DNA of 39,528 nt, from positions 1 to 39,528 of the forward strand of contig JAJFLB010000002.1 in the NCBI GenBank assembly GCA_021772915.1. Direction: 5' to 3'. This document shows positions 16,595-24,233 of this stretch, in pieces. The stretch's first letter is position 1. Each line of letters opens with the position of its first letter. A program made the position numbers and the translations under genes. Source of the DNA: Gammaproteobacteria bacterium. Its GTDB lineage: Bacteria; Pseudomonadota; Gammaproteobacteria; Xanthomonadales; SZUA-36. The notes below the pieces were generated by a model that ran no database searches, was not told the DNA's origin, and saw only the letters and a program-made list of their open reading frames with translations.

Positions 16595-18039
16595 GCCTGG
16601 CACGTGTCGAGATCGCTTTCGGTGTAGCCCCGTTCAACAGCACGTCGCTGGACGTCGCGACGAACTGGGTCGATGTGTCGGCGTCGTGCCGCAGCGTCAA
16701 GTACAAGACGTCGTCGGCGTCTGACCGGTTCTCAGTGTTTTCCGCGGGTAGCGCGACGGTCGTGTTAGATGATCGTGACCGCGAGTTCGACCCGTCGTAT
16801 GCGTCGAGCACTTATGTCGGCGATTTCAAACGCAGCACGCCGGTCAGGGTCATCGGCACGCACACGCTCGGAGCTGCGACGTATGACGAAACCGGCGGCG
16901 CGTCCGAAGACCTTTGGACGCTGTCGGCGCATGGCATGGATGACGGGCAACGTGTCCAGTTTTCTGCTGTCGGCACTGGAGCGTCGGGGTATGCGGCCGA
17001 CACCGACTATTACGTGGTCGGGTCGACGGCCAACGCGTTTCAACTGTCGGCGACTCTTGGCGGCGCGGCTATCGCGGGGACCGGCGACTCGGCGGGTACT
17101 TGGACGTTGGGCCGGTTAGATACGCAGTGGTACGGGTACGCGAAGAAATGGACGCCCGGCTACCAGGGCCTCGACGCGGTGACGACGTTGACGGCGCATG
17201 ACGGGCTGGGCCTGTTGGCCCGATACGATTTAGACGAGATCGCGGCGGCGCATTCGGGTGACACTGTCGCCGCACGCATCGGCCGAATACTGGACGAGGT
17301 CGGGTTCCCGTCGTCGTACCGCGACCTCGACCCCGGAACGTCGTTGACTTCGACGACGTTTGGTGTGAACGCCCTACGGCACTGCCAACTGGCGGCCCGG
17401 TCCGATGGCGGCTGGTTCTACGCTCAACGCGACGGGACACTCACGTTCGACGGCCTCGACGCGTTGACGACGACGAGGCAGTTGACGTCGCAGGTGACGT
17501 TGTCGCACGACACTGCGCCGATGTATCTGCTCGACACGTTGCATCGTGAAGGCGTCGGTGAAGGGTTCCGTAACCTTGTCCGCATCGGCGGGCCGGCCGT
17601 CACGACCGCAGAGAACGACGCGACGGCCGCCGACGAAGCACCGGTGACGTTTCAACGCCTCGATTTGTTGATGAACTCCGACGCTAAAGCGTCGGGGCTC
17701 GCCGATTTCTACGCCGACCTGTTCGCTACCGAAACACCGTTCCATTCCGCGGTGACGGTCACGGCGGCTGCCGTTTCTGACGCCACATACAACTCTGAGA
17801 TATTCCCCCGCAAGATCCGTGACCGGGTGACAGTGGAGCTCGCACCGGTAGGCGGCGGCGCTGACCTATCCGATCAAGTGTTTATCGACGGTATCGCCGG
17901 AACGATCACACCCGCCCGATGGAACATTTCGTACCGGTTCGCTTCGGCCGACGCATACGACAACAACCTGGCGTCGGCTCCGTCGACGTGGGGCGTGTGG
18001 GGCACCGGCCTGTGGGGCACCGCGACATGGACTTATTGA
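16591..18039 (+). CDS. Minor tail protein (tail tip or hub)
   Basis: A 482-aa protein starting at GTG 16591 in an ATGA-like overlap with the tape measure gene. The N-terminal part (VEIAFGVAPFNSTSLDVATN, FSAGSATVVLDDRDREFDP) is typical of actinophage minor tail proteins that follow the tape measure. Residues about 107-170 are an inserted small beta domain (HGMDDGQRVQFSAVGTGA, DTDYYVVGSTANAFQLSA) seen in many tail proteins. The C-terminus is Trp/Gly-rich (WGVWGTGLWGTATWTY). It probably forms the distal tail or baseplate hub. It is the only large tip gene here, a small set for a siphovirus. Confidence 0.75.
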   Translation: MSLARVEIAFGVAPFNSTSLDVATNWVDVSASCRSVKYKTSSASDRFSVFSAGSATVVLDDRDREFDPSYASSTYVGDFKRSTPVRVIGTHTLGAATYDETGGASEDLWTLSAHGMDDGQRVQFSAVGTGASGYAADTDYYVVGSTANAFQLSATLGGAAIAGTGDSAGTWTLGRLDTQWYGYAKKWTPGYQGLDAVTTLTAHDGLGLLARYDLDEIAAAHSGDTVAARIGRILDEVGFPSSYRDLDPGTSLTSTTFGVNALRHCQLAARSDGGWFYAQRDGTLTFDGLDALTTTRQLTSQVTLSHDTAPMYLLDTLHREGVGEGFRNLVRIGGPAVTTAENDATAADEAPVTFQRLDLLMNSDAKASGLADFYADLFATETPFHSAVTVTAAAVSDATYNSEIFPRKIRDRVTVELAPVGGGADLSDQVFIDGIAGTITPARWNISYRFASADAYDNNLASAPSTWGVWGTGLWGTATWTY

Positions 18040-18052
18040 AAGGCCAACCCTG

Positions 18053-18604
18053 ATGGCTGTTCCTGCACTCCCAGCTGACGTGACGGACGGTAACGCCACA
18101 TCGGCGGCGCATCAGAACACGATTCTGGATCACACGCAATGGTGGCGCGACACCCGCCCGCTGTTCCAAGGCTCAGGGATCACCGGCACTACCATCTCAA
18201 CGGCCACGTTCACCGAGTACGGGCATGGCCTAGTGTCTGCGACATTTCATCAAACCCCGCTGACTAACACTGGCACGTTTACGGTGGCGTCGACCACGAA
18301 CGCCGACGGCGCTTACAACGTAGAGGTTACCGACGCCGGGATATACGAAGGGTTCTGGGGCGTTCAGTTCGCTTCGAACGCTACCGGTAGACGCGAAGCC
18401 GCAGCGCTGAAGAATGGTGAATCGTCGGCAGCCAACCAAGCCATCCGTGTTCCGGCAGTCAGCGGTAACGCCACAGAGATAGCTGTCCCGTTCGCGTTCG
18501 ATTGCGCGGCGGGCGATGAGCTGTCCGTGACGCTGTATCAGAACTCAGGCGGCGTTCTGGCCGTGACGCCGTGGTTGTATGTGAAGTGGGTGCAGTCCAC
18601 GTAG
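18053..18604 (+). CDS. Fibre-head-like virion protein
   Basis: A 183-aa protein. The first 60 residues (PADVTDGNATSAAHQNTILD) resemble the attachment part common in short phage fibres. The rest is a beta sandwich with GIYEGFWGVQFASNATGRRE, NQAIRVPAVSGNATEIAVPF and GDELSVTLYQNSG, resembling C1q/TNF-like trimeric heads. Receptor binding is the probable role. Its last 67 bases are overlapped on the other strand by a short truncated gene. Confidence 0.6.
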   Translation: MAVPALPADVTDGNATSAAHQNTILDHTQWWRDTRPLFQGSGITGTTISTATFTEYGHGLVSATFHQTPLTNTGTFTVASTTNADGAYNVEVTDAGIYEGFWGVQFASNATGRREAAALKNGESSAANQAIRVPAVSGNATEIAVPFAFDCAAGDELSVTLYQNSGGVLAVTPWLYVKWVQST

Positions 18605-18645
18605 CGTTTGGGGGGTGGTGGTAGGGGGTCGGTGAGGTCTGTCAT
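18538..18645 (-). pseudogene. Truncated duplicate of the small HTH gene start
   Basis: A minus-strand 35-codon frame starting MTDLTDPLPPPPKR, nearly the same as MTDLTAPLPPPPKR at the start of the 18797-19006 protein. The DNA is also similar (18605-18645 against 18966-19006, with 17 identical bases at the left). After residue 14 the frame runs into the antisense of the fibre gene. It looks like the start of a lost paralogue, cut exactly at the fibre gene stop. Its ATG overlaps the stop of the upstream minus-strand gene. Confidence 0.7.
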
Positions 18646-18800
18646 CGTGTTGTGGTTTTTCGGTCTGGGCCGTGCATGGCTTGTCGGACTACATCGAACC
18701 GGGCGGCGGCGTCGTCGAAGTTGTCGTACATTTCGGATGGGGCGCCGGTAGCGAAGATGATCCAACCCTCAGATCCGAGAGATTGCAGCGAGCACTTCAT
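18642..18800 (-). CDS. Hypothetical 52-aa protein
   Basis: Minus strand, starting MKCSLQSLGSEGWIIFATGA. ATG 18800 overlaps the stop of the HTH gene as ATGA, so this start is preferred to one 12 codons earlier. A short strand-helix pattern (DNFDDAAARFDVVRQAMHG) suggests a small alpha-beta protein. The stop overlaps the start of the truncated gene downstream. Function unknown. Confidence 0.55.
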   Translation of the reverse strand: MKCSLQSLGSEGWIIFATGAPSEMYDNFDDAAARFDVVRQAMHGPDRKTTTR

Positions 18801-19006
18801 GGCGTGGCCTTTGTGTGGAGGGTGTCTGCTGGCCACATGCGGCCTTCGGGGGTGGGTCGGGATGGGGGCGCGGTGCCGCGGTGGTGTCGGACTCTTAACG
18901 CTCCGGGGGTGATGCCGAGCTGGTCGGCTGCCTGCCGTGTGGTGAGCAAGGCCGGTGCGGTTCCGCGTTTGGGGGGTGGTGGCAGAGGGGCGGTTAGGTC
19001 GGTCAT
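18797..19006 (-). CDS. Small helix-turn-helix protein, excisionase-like
   Basis: A 69-aa minus-strand protein. After a proline-rich start (MTDLTAPLPPPPKR) comes LLTTRQAADQLGITPGALRV followed by GRMWPADTL, the layout of MerR/excisionase-type winged helices. Such proteins act as recombination directionality factors or as transcription regulators; with no integrase in the genome, regulation is more likely. It is the third or fourth gene of a four-base-overlap operon. Confidence 0.65.
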   Translation of the reverse strand: MTDLTAPLPPPPKRGTAPALLTTRQAADQLGITPGALRVRHHRGTAPPSRPTPEGRMWPADTLHTKATP

Positions 19007-19254
19007 GTGGGTTCGCTGGTGTCTAGCGTGCTGCTGGGTCTAGGGTTGCGGATTGTTCTGACGTAGGCCCAATCGGACACGGCGGATCTGTCTCGGATGA
19101 TCTGAGCAGCGATAGCCGCCCGAACCGGGTAAGAGTCTGAGTCGGCAGCGAGTCGAGCAAGCAGCCGGGTTGGTACCTGAGAGTTCATGACCTCAGCTAG
19201 GCGTCGGTTCTGTCGGGCTTCGGGGATGGACCAGACATCTCTTGGCCCGGTCAT
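19003..19254 (-). CDS. Hypothetical 83-aa protein
   Basis: Minus strand, starting MTGPRDVWSIPEARQNRRLA. The frame is open to 19368, but ATG 19254 overlaps the stop of the upstream gene as ATGA. Helical with RLLARLAADSDSYPVRAAIA in the middle and a basic end. No family recognised. Its place before an HTH gene suggests a regulatory operon. Confidence 0.6.
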   Translation of the reverse strand: MTGPRDVWSIPEARQNRRLAEVMNSQVPTRLLARLAADSDSYPVRAAIAAQIIRDRSAVSDWAYVRTIRNPRPSSTLDTSEPT

Positions 19255-19421
19255 GGCGTGTCGTGTTGTGTCGCGGCTGCGGTTGCGAGCATTTGTCCGA
19301 TGATTGTGATGGCTTGTGTTTCGGTGAAGCCTTCTGCTGTTAGTCCTGCGTACATGTCTCTGGCCCATCGTGCTACTAGGCGTGTGCCGGCTGTTGCTTC
19401 TTCTGGTACGTGGTAGGTCAC
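19251..19421 (-). CDS. Hypothetical 56-aa protein
   Basis: Minus strand, GTG start at 19421, product beginning MTYHVPEEATAGTRLVARWA and mostly helical. No in-frame ATG or GTG exists further upstream before a stop. Its start overlaps the stop of a 14-codon frame (19418-19462), so it may be translated by coupling. First sizeable gene of the minus-strand operon. Confidence 0.5.
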   Translation of the reverse strand: MTYHVPEEATAGTRLVARWARDMYAGLTAEGFTETQAITIIGQMLATAAATQHDTP

Positions 19422-19462
19422 AGCGTCACGGTTCTCGGTCTGGTGTTTGCGGGTGTGTGCAT
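19418..19462 (-). CDS. Possible leader peptide of the minus-strand operon
   Basis: A 14-codon frame MHTPANTRPRTVTL with a GGGAG ribosome binding site. Its TGA overlaps the GTG start of the 56-aa gene. It may serve translational coupling. Too short to support as a protein by itself. Confidence 0.35.
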   Translation of the reverse strand: MHTPANTRPRTVTL

Positions 19463-19482
19463 ACTCCCTAGGCTAGCACTGG

Positions 19483-19498
19483 TGTAACACGTGTTACA
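19483..19498. promoter_or_regulatory. Perfect 16-bp palindrome, probable operator
   Basis: TGTAACACGTGTTACA is a perfect inverted repeat in the divergent gap between the minus-strand operon (leader ATG at 19462) and the plus-strand lysis genes. Its position just upstream of the minus-strand start fits a repressor site for that operon. No protein can be assigned to it. Confidence 0.6.
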
Positions 19499-19625
19499 AG
19501 GGGGTTGGCGCGCGTTGTGGGTGTGTGCTTTCAGTTTTGGGTGTGTTTGTGCTGGTCAGGGGAGTGCATGCTTGGCGCGCGAAGTGGGTCCAGTCCACCT
19601 AGACAGAATGAAAGGCAGACCAGAC

Positions 19626-19859
19626 ATGAAGACCAGAACCATCACAGCAGCAGTTGTCGCGGCGGCGCTTGGCGTTGCCGGGTGCGAACTCGCGCAACCC
19701 GACGGCACGTGTGTCACGCCGACCGATGACCGCATCATCGACTACACCCACGCCGACGTCATCATTACTTGCTGGGACGATTTCGACGGCGACCCGCAAT
19801 ATCCGACGGTCAGGCCGTACGGCGTTCGGACTGTCGAATACCCGACCGTGACCCCGTAA
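19626..19859 (+). CDS. Small lipoprotein
   Basis: A 77-aa precursor with a lipoprotein signal: MKTR basic start, a hydrophobic Ala/Val core, and lipobox VAGC with Cys20 as the lipidation site. The mature part is about 58 aa, acidic and Tyr/Pro-rich, with two more cysteines that could form a disulfide. The frame is open upstream to 19491, but ATG 19626 starts the signal peptide. Phage lipoproteins of this size often prevent superinfection or sit in the lysis system; both are possible here. The 127-base gap before it is GT-rich and holds two copies of TTGGCGCGCG (19505, 19572). Confidence 0.7.
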   Translation: MKTRTITAAVVAAALGVAGCELAQPDGTCVTPTDDRIIDYTHADVIITCWDDFDGDPQYPTVRPYGVRTVEYPTVTP

Positions 19860-19869
19860 AGGACCGGCC

Positions 19870-20043
19870 ATGATTGAACGTGTTCGACAGTTCCCGGCGA
19901 GGTTTCAGGCGCTGATAGTCGCAGCCACGCTGCTACTCACCGCGTTCGGTGTGCCGTGGACCGAAATACAACTGGCCGCCATATCGACGTTCACCGCCGC
20001 AGGCATCGCACTGTTCCTCGAGCCGCCCGGCAACAAGACCTGA
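19870..20043 (+). CDS. Small two-helix membrane protein, holin candidate
   Basis: A 57-aa product starting MIERVRQFPARF, with two hydrophobic segments (LIVAATLLLTAFGVPW and IQLAAISTFTAAGIALFL) and a short charged tail. Size, topology and place directly before the endolysin fit a class II holin. Ends four bases before the endolysin start. Confidence 0.6.
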   Translation: MIERVRQFPARFQALIVAATLLLTAFGVPWTEIQLAAISTFTAAGIALFLEPPGNKT

Positions 20044-20046
20044 CCA

Positions 20047-20862
20047 GTGTTGACGCAGGCCAGGTACGACGCAGCGATAGACGTCGCCCGCCGCGTGTGG
20101 GACACGACCGAAGGCACCCACACGCGGCACGGCGAACGGGCACTGTCGGAGATCGGCGGCGTCGAGGTCCACTGGACCGGCACCGGCGGCGACATCGCCG
20201 ACCACGGCGACACAGACACCGAACTGCTGTCGTTTGAACGGTTCCACGAAGTCACGAAACGCTGGTACGACCTGTTCTACAACGCCGCCGTCGACTCCGA
20301 AGGTTTCACCTACGCGGGCCGCGATATCACGATCCGGTCGCAGTCGAACCTGAACGGCTGGCTGACGTTGCTGGTCGTGGTCGGCCCCGACGATCAACTG
20401 ACCGGCCCGGAACTCGTCGCGATCGAGGCCGGCATTCGCCGCATGTGGCAAGCCGTTGACCCGACGCTGCAACCCGCGTCGATCCGGTATCACCGCGAAC
20501 GGTCAGCGACGGCATGCCCCGGCGACCAGATAGCGGCACTCGTCGAACATATCCGGACCACGCCGACCACGGAGGCACCACCGATGGCACTACACCCCGA
20601 CGCTCAAACCGCTGCCGACGCAGGAATATGGAACGGCGCTGACCCCGACCAGCCGGCCACGCGTGAACACGCGTCGATCATGGCGCAACGGGCGAAGCAA
20701 CAGGCCATCGCCGACGCTCAGGCGATCGTCGCCGAGTTCGCTGCAAGCCTCAACGACGCCCGCGACCGCATCACCGCGTTAGAGGCGCAGCTTGACTCAG
20801 CGCTCGCAACACAGACGATCCCTGACCCTGTACGGGTCCAAATCGTAGGCATAGGCGGCTGA
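20047..20862 (+). CDS. Endolysin, N-acetylmuramoyl-L-alanine amidase type
   Basis: A 271-aa protein. Residues 1-175 are an amidase_2/PGRP-like domain: His42 in VEVHWTG, His149 in IRYHRERSATACPGD and Cys157 form the zinc site. It should cut the bond between N-acetylmuramic acid and the stem peptide in the host wall at the end of infection. The C-terminal 90 residues contain a helical region (HASIMAQRAKQQAIADAQAI) and a coiled coil ending LDSALATQTIPD, perhaps for wall binding or oligomerisation. Start GTG 20047; TTG 20050 is an alternative. No good ribosome binding site is seen. Confidence 0.85.
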   Translation: MLTQARYDAAIDVARRVWDTTEGTHTRHGERALSEIGGVEVHWTGTGGDIADHGDTDTELLSFERFHEVTKRWYDLFYNAAVDSEGFTYAGRDITIRSQSNLNGWLTLLVVVGPDDQLTGPELVAIEAGIRRMWQAVDPTLQPASIRYHRERSATACPGDQIAALVEHIRTTPTTEAPPMALHPDAQTAADAGIWNGADPDQPATREHASIMAQRAKQQAIADAQAIVAEFAASLNDARDRITALEAQLDSALATQTIPDPVRVQIVGIGG

Positions 20863-20864
20863 CC

Positions 20865-21065
20865 GTGTCCGATATCGAAATGCTCCTGGCTATAGGCGGA
20901 ATCATGGTGGCGATCACCGCCGGAATCGTTGTCCCGCTAGCAATCAAGTTCGGCGCATGGATGGGCACCGTTACCGAAACGCTCGCCGACATACGCATAC
21001 ACCAGGGCCGCCACGACGAACGACTCGACGACCACGAACGCCGACTCGAGGGCGCCGGCTGGTGA
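20865..21065 (+). CDS. Small membrane protein, second holin candidate
   Basis: A 66-aa protein from GTG 20865. Residues 6-33 are one long hydrophobic helix (MLLAIGGIMVAITAGIVVPL), followed by a charged coiled-coil-like tail (HQGRHDERLDDHERRLEGAG). This layout is seen in lysis-associated small membrane proteins. It overlaps the next gene by four bases. It may be the holin, an antiholin, or a partner of the 57-aa protein. Confidence 0.6.
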   Translation: MSDIEMLLAIGGIMVAITAGIVVPLAIKFGAWMGTVTETLADIRIHQGRHDERLDDHERRLEGAGW

Positions 21066-21421
21066 GGCTGACCGGGTACCAGATCACCTATTTCGATCTG
21101 GTCCCCGAGCAGGTAGCCCGCCGCGTCCGGTTCCACCGGGTGCCGTGGTTGTGGGCGGGTGGCGTGACGGTCGGCCGACACATATTCCTGCGCCGCGGGT
21201 TCGAGCTGTCGTCGGACATTCTGATCGCGCATGAGCTCGTACACGCCCACCAATACGCACGGCAAGGCACCGTCGGTTTCCTGCGGGCATACCTCACCGA
21301 TTACTTGAGGTTGACGGTCGTTGACGGATGGCCGCACCGTGTCGCATATTTCCGAATGTCGGCCGAACGGTCGGCACGATCCGAAGCCCGCAAGTGGGCT
21401 GCCCGCAGGGGTGTCGCATGA
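21062..21421 (+). CDS. HEXXH metallopeptidase-like protein in the lysis region
   Basis: A 119-aa protein from GTG 21062, which overlaps the previous stop. Residues 57-61 are HELVH within ILIAHELVHAHQYARQG, the zinc-binding HEXXH of gluzincin/DUF4157-like proteins, followed by a helix rich in Tyr and Leu. A third ligand cannot be assigned with certainty. It sits between membrane proteins next to the endolysin, so it could act on the cell envelope, or mature a virion protein. The HEXXH helix and the length (shorter than most peptidases) suggest a minimal domain. Confidence 0.65.
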   Translation: MRLTGYQITYFDLVPEQVARRVRFHRVPWLWAGGVTVGRHIFLRRGFELSSDILIAHELVHAHQYARQGTVGFLRAYLTDYLRLTVVDGWPHRVAYFRMSAERSARSEARKWAARRGVA

Positions 21422-21690
21422 CGTGGCCACAGTGGGTGTATCTGGCTGCGTTTATCGCCGGGTTCAGTGTCGAAATGTGGGCGGTGTTCAACGACCATCC
21501 CGGCGACACGATCACCGCGACGCTTGAGCAGTCGCCTCTGCTGTGGGTGCCGACCGTCGTGTTGTGTGCGTGGGCGCTCGGCCATTTCACGTTGGGCGTG
21601 TACGCCGAACGGGTCGGCGGTATCGCCATGTTGCTGCTCGCTCCGGTCGTGTGGCGTATGCAACGTCCCGACCGCCGACGACGCAATTAG
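21418..21690 (+). CDS. Membrane protein with three hydrophobic segments
   Basis: A 90-aa protein with hydrophobic helices WVYLAAFIAGFSVEMWAVF, LLWVPTVVLCAWALGHFTL and GGIAMLLLAPVVW, and a basic end (RPDRRRRN). ATG 21418 overlaps the previous stop as ATGA. A holin with three membrane segments (class I) is possible. Last gene of the lysis cluster. Confidence 0.6.
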   Translation: MTWPQWVYLAAFIAGFSVEMWAVFNDHPGDTITATLEQSPLLWVPTVVLCAWALGHFTLGVYAERVGGIAMLLLAPVVWRMQRPDRRRRN

Positions 21691-21820
21691 CAGCGCACGG
21701 ATTGAGCAGTTCGCGGGGCTGAAGGTTGGCTCGGTCGGTTCTCCTCCGCACTGGGGTGCCCGACATACGCGGGTCCCGCCGGCTCCACGGGCGTCGCCGC
21801 GGCATCCACCCCGATTGTAC

Positions 21821-21851
21821 GTGGGGGCTCTGCCGCGGCGGCCACCCCCAC
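21821..21851 (+). other. Hairpin in the 237-base gap after the lysis genes
   Basis: GTGGGGG (21821-21827) pairs with CCCCCAC (21845-21851) around a GC-rich loop. No T-run follows. The gap 21691-21927 otherwise holds three copies of CGGAACA close to 21865-21890 and no convincing gene. Confidence 0.4.
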
Positions 21852-21927
21852 CGTTTCCACAAACCGGAACATATCAACCGGAACACGGAACATAACCCTT
21901 CCCCTCCACGACCAGGAGAACACTGAT

Positions 21928-22485
21928 ATGTCGACACTTTGCGTTACCGGCCCGACCCTTTGCGTGATCGGCCCGCACTCGTCAGGCACACGACTAATGG
22001 CCCGCGTCGCACGCGACGGCCTCGAGCGGCACGGCTGGGAAATCTACCACCGCAGCCTGCCCGGATCATGGCCGACCCGCGGCAGCCGGTTTGTGTGGAT
22101 CGAACGCGACGCACACTGCACGATGGCGTCGCAGATACGCAACGGCCACGCCCGCAACATCGACGAAGCACACGACAACCTGACCGAAGCAAAACAGCAA
22201 TTCCATTTGATGCTGTCGCAAGGCATGGACGTGTTGACCGTTCATTACGACGAGCTCCGCACCAACCCGGATCGGGTGATCTGGAACCTCGCGAACTGGA
22301 TGGACGTCGGGGTTTGGGATTTCGGTGAACCGTTGTTTGACGGCGACGCCCAGTACCGCGACATGAATCTGGCTGACGTCAGACCGAAACCCGAGGTCGG
22401 CGTCGAGGTGCGCGGCGGAGCGACAGGGCCGGGCGCGTCGGTCGGCGTGTCGATCCCGCAGGTTCGGGCGTCGGGCAATGCCTAA
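21928..22485 (+). CDS. Sulfotransferase-like P-loop protein
   Basis: A 185-aa protein. VIGPHSSGTRLMARVA near residue 13 resembles the 5'-phosphosulfate (PSB) loop of sulfotransferases; FVWIERDAHCTMASQ resembles the conserved RDP/3'-phosphate-binding part; VHYDELRTNPDRVIWNLANW is the usual Y-E-D-L-x-x-x-P ending. It would transfer sulfate from PAPS to an unknown acceptor. The N-terminus carries a 21-bp tandem duplication (TLCVTGP then TLCVIGP). The last 40 residues are Gly/Val-rich. It opens the second virion gene cluster. Confidence 0.6.
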   Translation: MSTLCVTGPTLCVIGPHSSGTRLMARVARDGLERHGWEIYHRSLPGSWPTRGSRFVWIERDAHCTMASQIRNGHARNIDEAHDNLTEAKQQFHLMLSQGMDVLTVHYDELRTNPDRVIWNLANWMDVGVWDFGEPLFDGDAQYRDMNLADVRPKPEVGVEVRGGATGPGASVGVSIPQVRASGNA

Positions 22486-22948
22486 CCCGTTCCGCGGCAA
22501 AGCCCAACAGGAAGCGAACGGGTTGTGGGTGGCCCGCAAGGCCGCCGAGTTCGCACACGACATGCGAAGCCAGAAGGCCCGGCCGGGGCTGTTCAACCGT
22601 CGCAGCCGCAAACGCACCGTGTACGGCCCGACCGGCCGACCGATCGCTGTCGTGCATGTGTCCGGTTTCGGGAACACCGAGCACGAATACGACGATCACC
22701 AGGACGCCGTCGTCAGACCCGACCCGGTGAAAATCTCGGCCGAAATGATGCACGAACACAACCGGGAACTATTCGCCGGCAAACCGCTACCAGCCCCGGG
22801 CGCATTCGATCTCGAGGTTCAACGGCTCCGGGAACGCTACGCCGCCAACCCGACGCCGGAAGCGTGGGCCGAATACCAGCGCGTCAAACAACAACAGGTC
22901 GCAGTGTTGCGGGAACGCAAACTACGCCGCCACCTATCAGGAGCATAA
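22478..22948 (+). CDS. Hypothetical basic protein
   Basis: A 156-aa protein starting MPNPFRGKAQQEANGLWVAR. Charged, helical, with an Arg-rich middle (LFNRRSRKRTVYGPTGRP) and a helical end (YQRVKQQQVAVLRERKLRR). No membrane segment or known motif. It overlaps the sulfotransferase-like gene and precedes virion-type genes. Confidence 0.6.
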   Translation: MPNPFRGKAQQEANGLWVARKAAEFAHDMRSQKARPGLFNRRSRKRTVYGPTGRPIAVVHVSGFGNTEHEYDDHQDAVVRPDPVKISAEMMHEHNRELFAGKPLPAPGAFDLEVQRLRERYAANPTPEAWAEYQRVKQQQVAVLRERKLRRHLSGA

Positions 22949-22953
22949 ACACA

Positions 22954-23385
22954 ATGGCTATCACCACCAGCGGGGTCTACTGGCTCAGCGTCGAGAAGTT
23001 CCTCACTGCCGCTACCGGCATCGTTTCGTGGGAATCAACCGCCTGCAAGTACGCGTTGGCGTTGGACGCTTCGACACCGAACTTCGATCTGCACGATTTC
23101 CGAAACGATTTCACCGAAGCAACCGGCACCGGCTACACCGCCGGCGGCAACGCTCTCGTGTCGCCCGCGTTGACGATCTCGGCCGGCATGAAATACGACT
23201 TCAACGACCCGCAGTGGACTACGTCGACGATCGCGTCGGCGATGGCCGGCGTTGTCTGTTCGGGCAACGCCACGAACACGATCGACGAGACCCATTTCTT
23301 GCAGGATTTCGTCACCGCCGTGTCAACCACGGCCGGGACGCTTGACGTAGCGATTCACGCCAACGGCGCACTGACTTTCGCCTGA
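22954..23385 (+). CDS. Virion-associated protein of a common phage family
   Basis: A 143-aa protein. Residues about 30-75 (YALALDASTPNFDLHDFRND then TGTGYTAGGNALVSPALTIS) match a motif set I know from a widespread phage structural family placed near fibre genes. The remaining DFNDPQWTTSTIASAMAGVV fits too. Role in the virion not established. A GGAG ribosome binding site lies before ATG 22954. Confidence 0.6.
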   Translation: MAITTSGVYWLSVEKFLTAATGIVSWESTACKYALALDASTPNFDLHDFRNDFTEATGTGYTAGGNALVSPALTISAGMKYDFNDPQWTTSTIASAMAGVVCSGNATNTIDETHFLQDFVTAVSTTAGTLDVAIHANGALTFA

Positions 23386-24224
23386 TGGCGGTCGATCCTG
23401 ACGTTGTCGTAGAACTCGAGCGGCGTGACGCCGCGCATGCTGCGACGGTCGACGCTGTTGCTTCGGTGACGGCTGTGCTGGACCTGTTGGTTCAGCGTGT
23501 TGCGGTGCTTGAGGAACGGGCGATGCAACCACCAGCGCCTGTTCCGGTGCCGGTTCCTGATCCGACGCCAGAACCGTCGCCAGAACCGTCGCCAGAACCG
23601 TCGCCGGCTCCCGCGCCGGCTGCGACGCGTGGCGTGCTAGCCGACGTTCCCCGCACCGCTCTGTCGGGCAAACACATACCGGCCGTTGCCGAAGTGTTCG
23701 CAGACCGGTGGGGCGGCTACATATCGGTGCAAAACGACCGCACCACGATCCACAACTACCAGCGGCACCCCGAACCCGTCCCGGCCACGGGCGACGGGTT
23801 ACGCATCGACGGCTATCAGCATCCGGTGACCGGCACGATCCTGTCGCACGTCGACATCGGCGAACGACCCAACGCCGCGCCCGGTAAGCACATCGACGCG
23901 GTGCAGATCACCGGCCCCCACCTCGTCACCCAGTGCGACATTCTGCACTCGATCATTGGCGGCGCAGCCAACGCCGCGCTGATGATCAAGAACTTCGCCG
24001 GCACGCTCAGCATCCGCAACTCAGAGATCCGCAAGAACGGGCAGCACTGCGTCCGGGCACATCTGCAAGGCGGCATGGCGGGCGTGTTCCAGTGCGCCGA
24101 GTCCGACATCGTGAAGGTCAGCCTTGTGGGCGACTGGACCGTGTCGATCGACGACGCCTCGAACATTCCTGAAGGGGTGTGGCTGGCCCCGTCATCGTCG
24201 TCGCCGGCTGTTCGTATCCGATAG
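23385..24224 (+). CDS. Tail fibre or spike protein with beta-helix
   Basis: A 279-aa protein built in three parts: an N-terminal heptad-like coiled coil (residues about 5-48), a Pro/Glu/Ser linker with repeats of PEPS (PEPSPEPSPEPSP), and a C-terminal right-handed beta-helix-like domain (HVDIGERPNA, VTQCDILHSI, LSIRNSEIRKNGQHCVRAHL). The last is like pectate-lyase-type spike domains that bind or cut polysaccharide. No catalytic residues can be assigned. ATG overlaps the previous stop. Likely host-glycan recognition. Confidence 0.6.
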   Translation: MAVDPDVVVELERRDAAHAATVDAVASVTAVLDLLVQRVAVLEERAMQPPAPVPVPVPDPTPEPSPEPSPEPSPAPAPAATRGVLADVPRTALSGKHIPAVAEVFADRWGGYISVQNDRTTIHNYQRHPEPVPATGDGLRIDGYQHPVTGTILSHVDIGERPNAAPGKHIDAVQITGPHLVTQCDILHSIIGGAANAALMIKNFAGTLSIRNSEIRKNGQHCVRAHLQGGMAGVFQCAESDIVKVSLVGDWTVSIDDASNIPEGVWLAPSSSSPAVRIR

Positions 24225-24233
24225 GGGGCCGCT

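Noticed and set aside
21726-21926. 66-codon frame in the gap after the lysis genes
   Set aside because: Arg/His/Pro-rich composition typical of chance frames in GC-rich DNA; no ribosome binding site.
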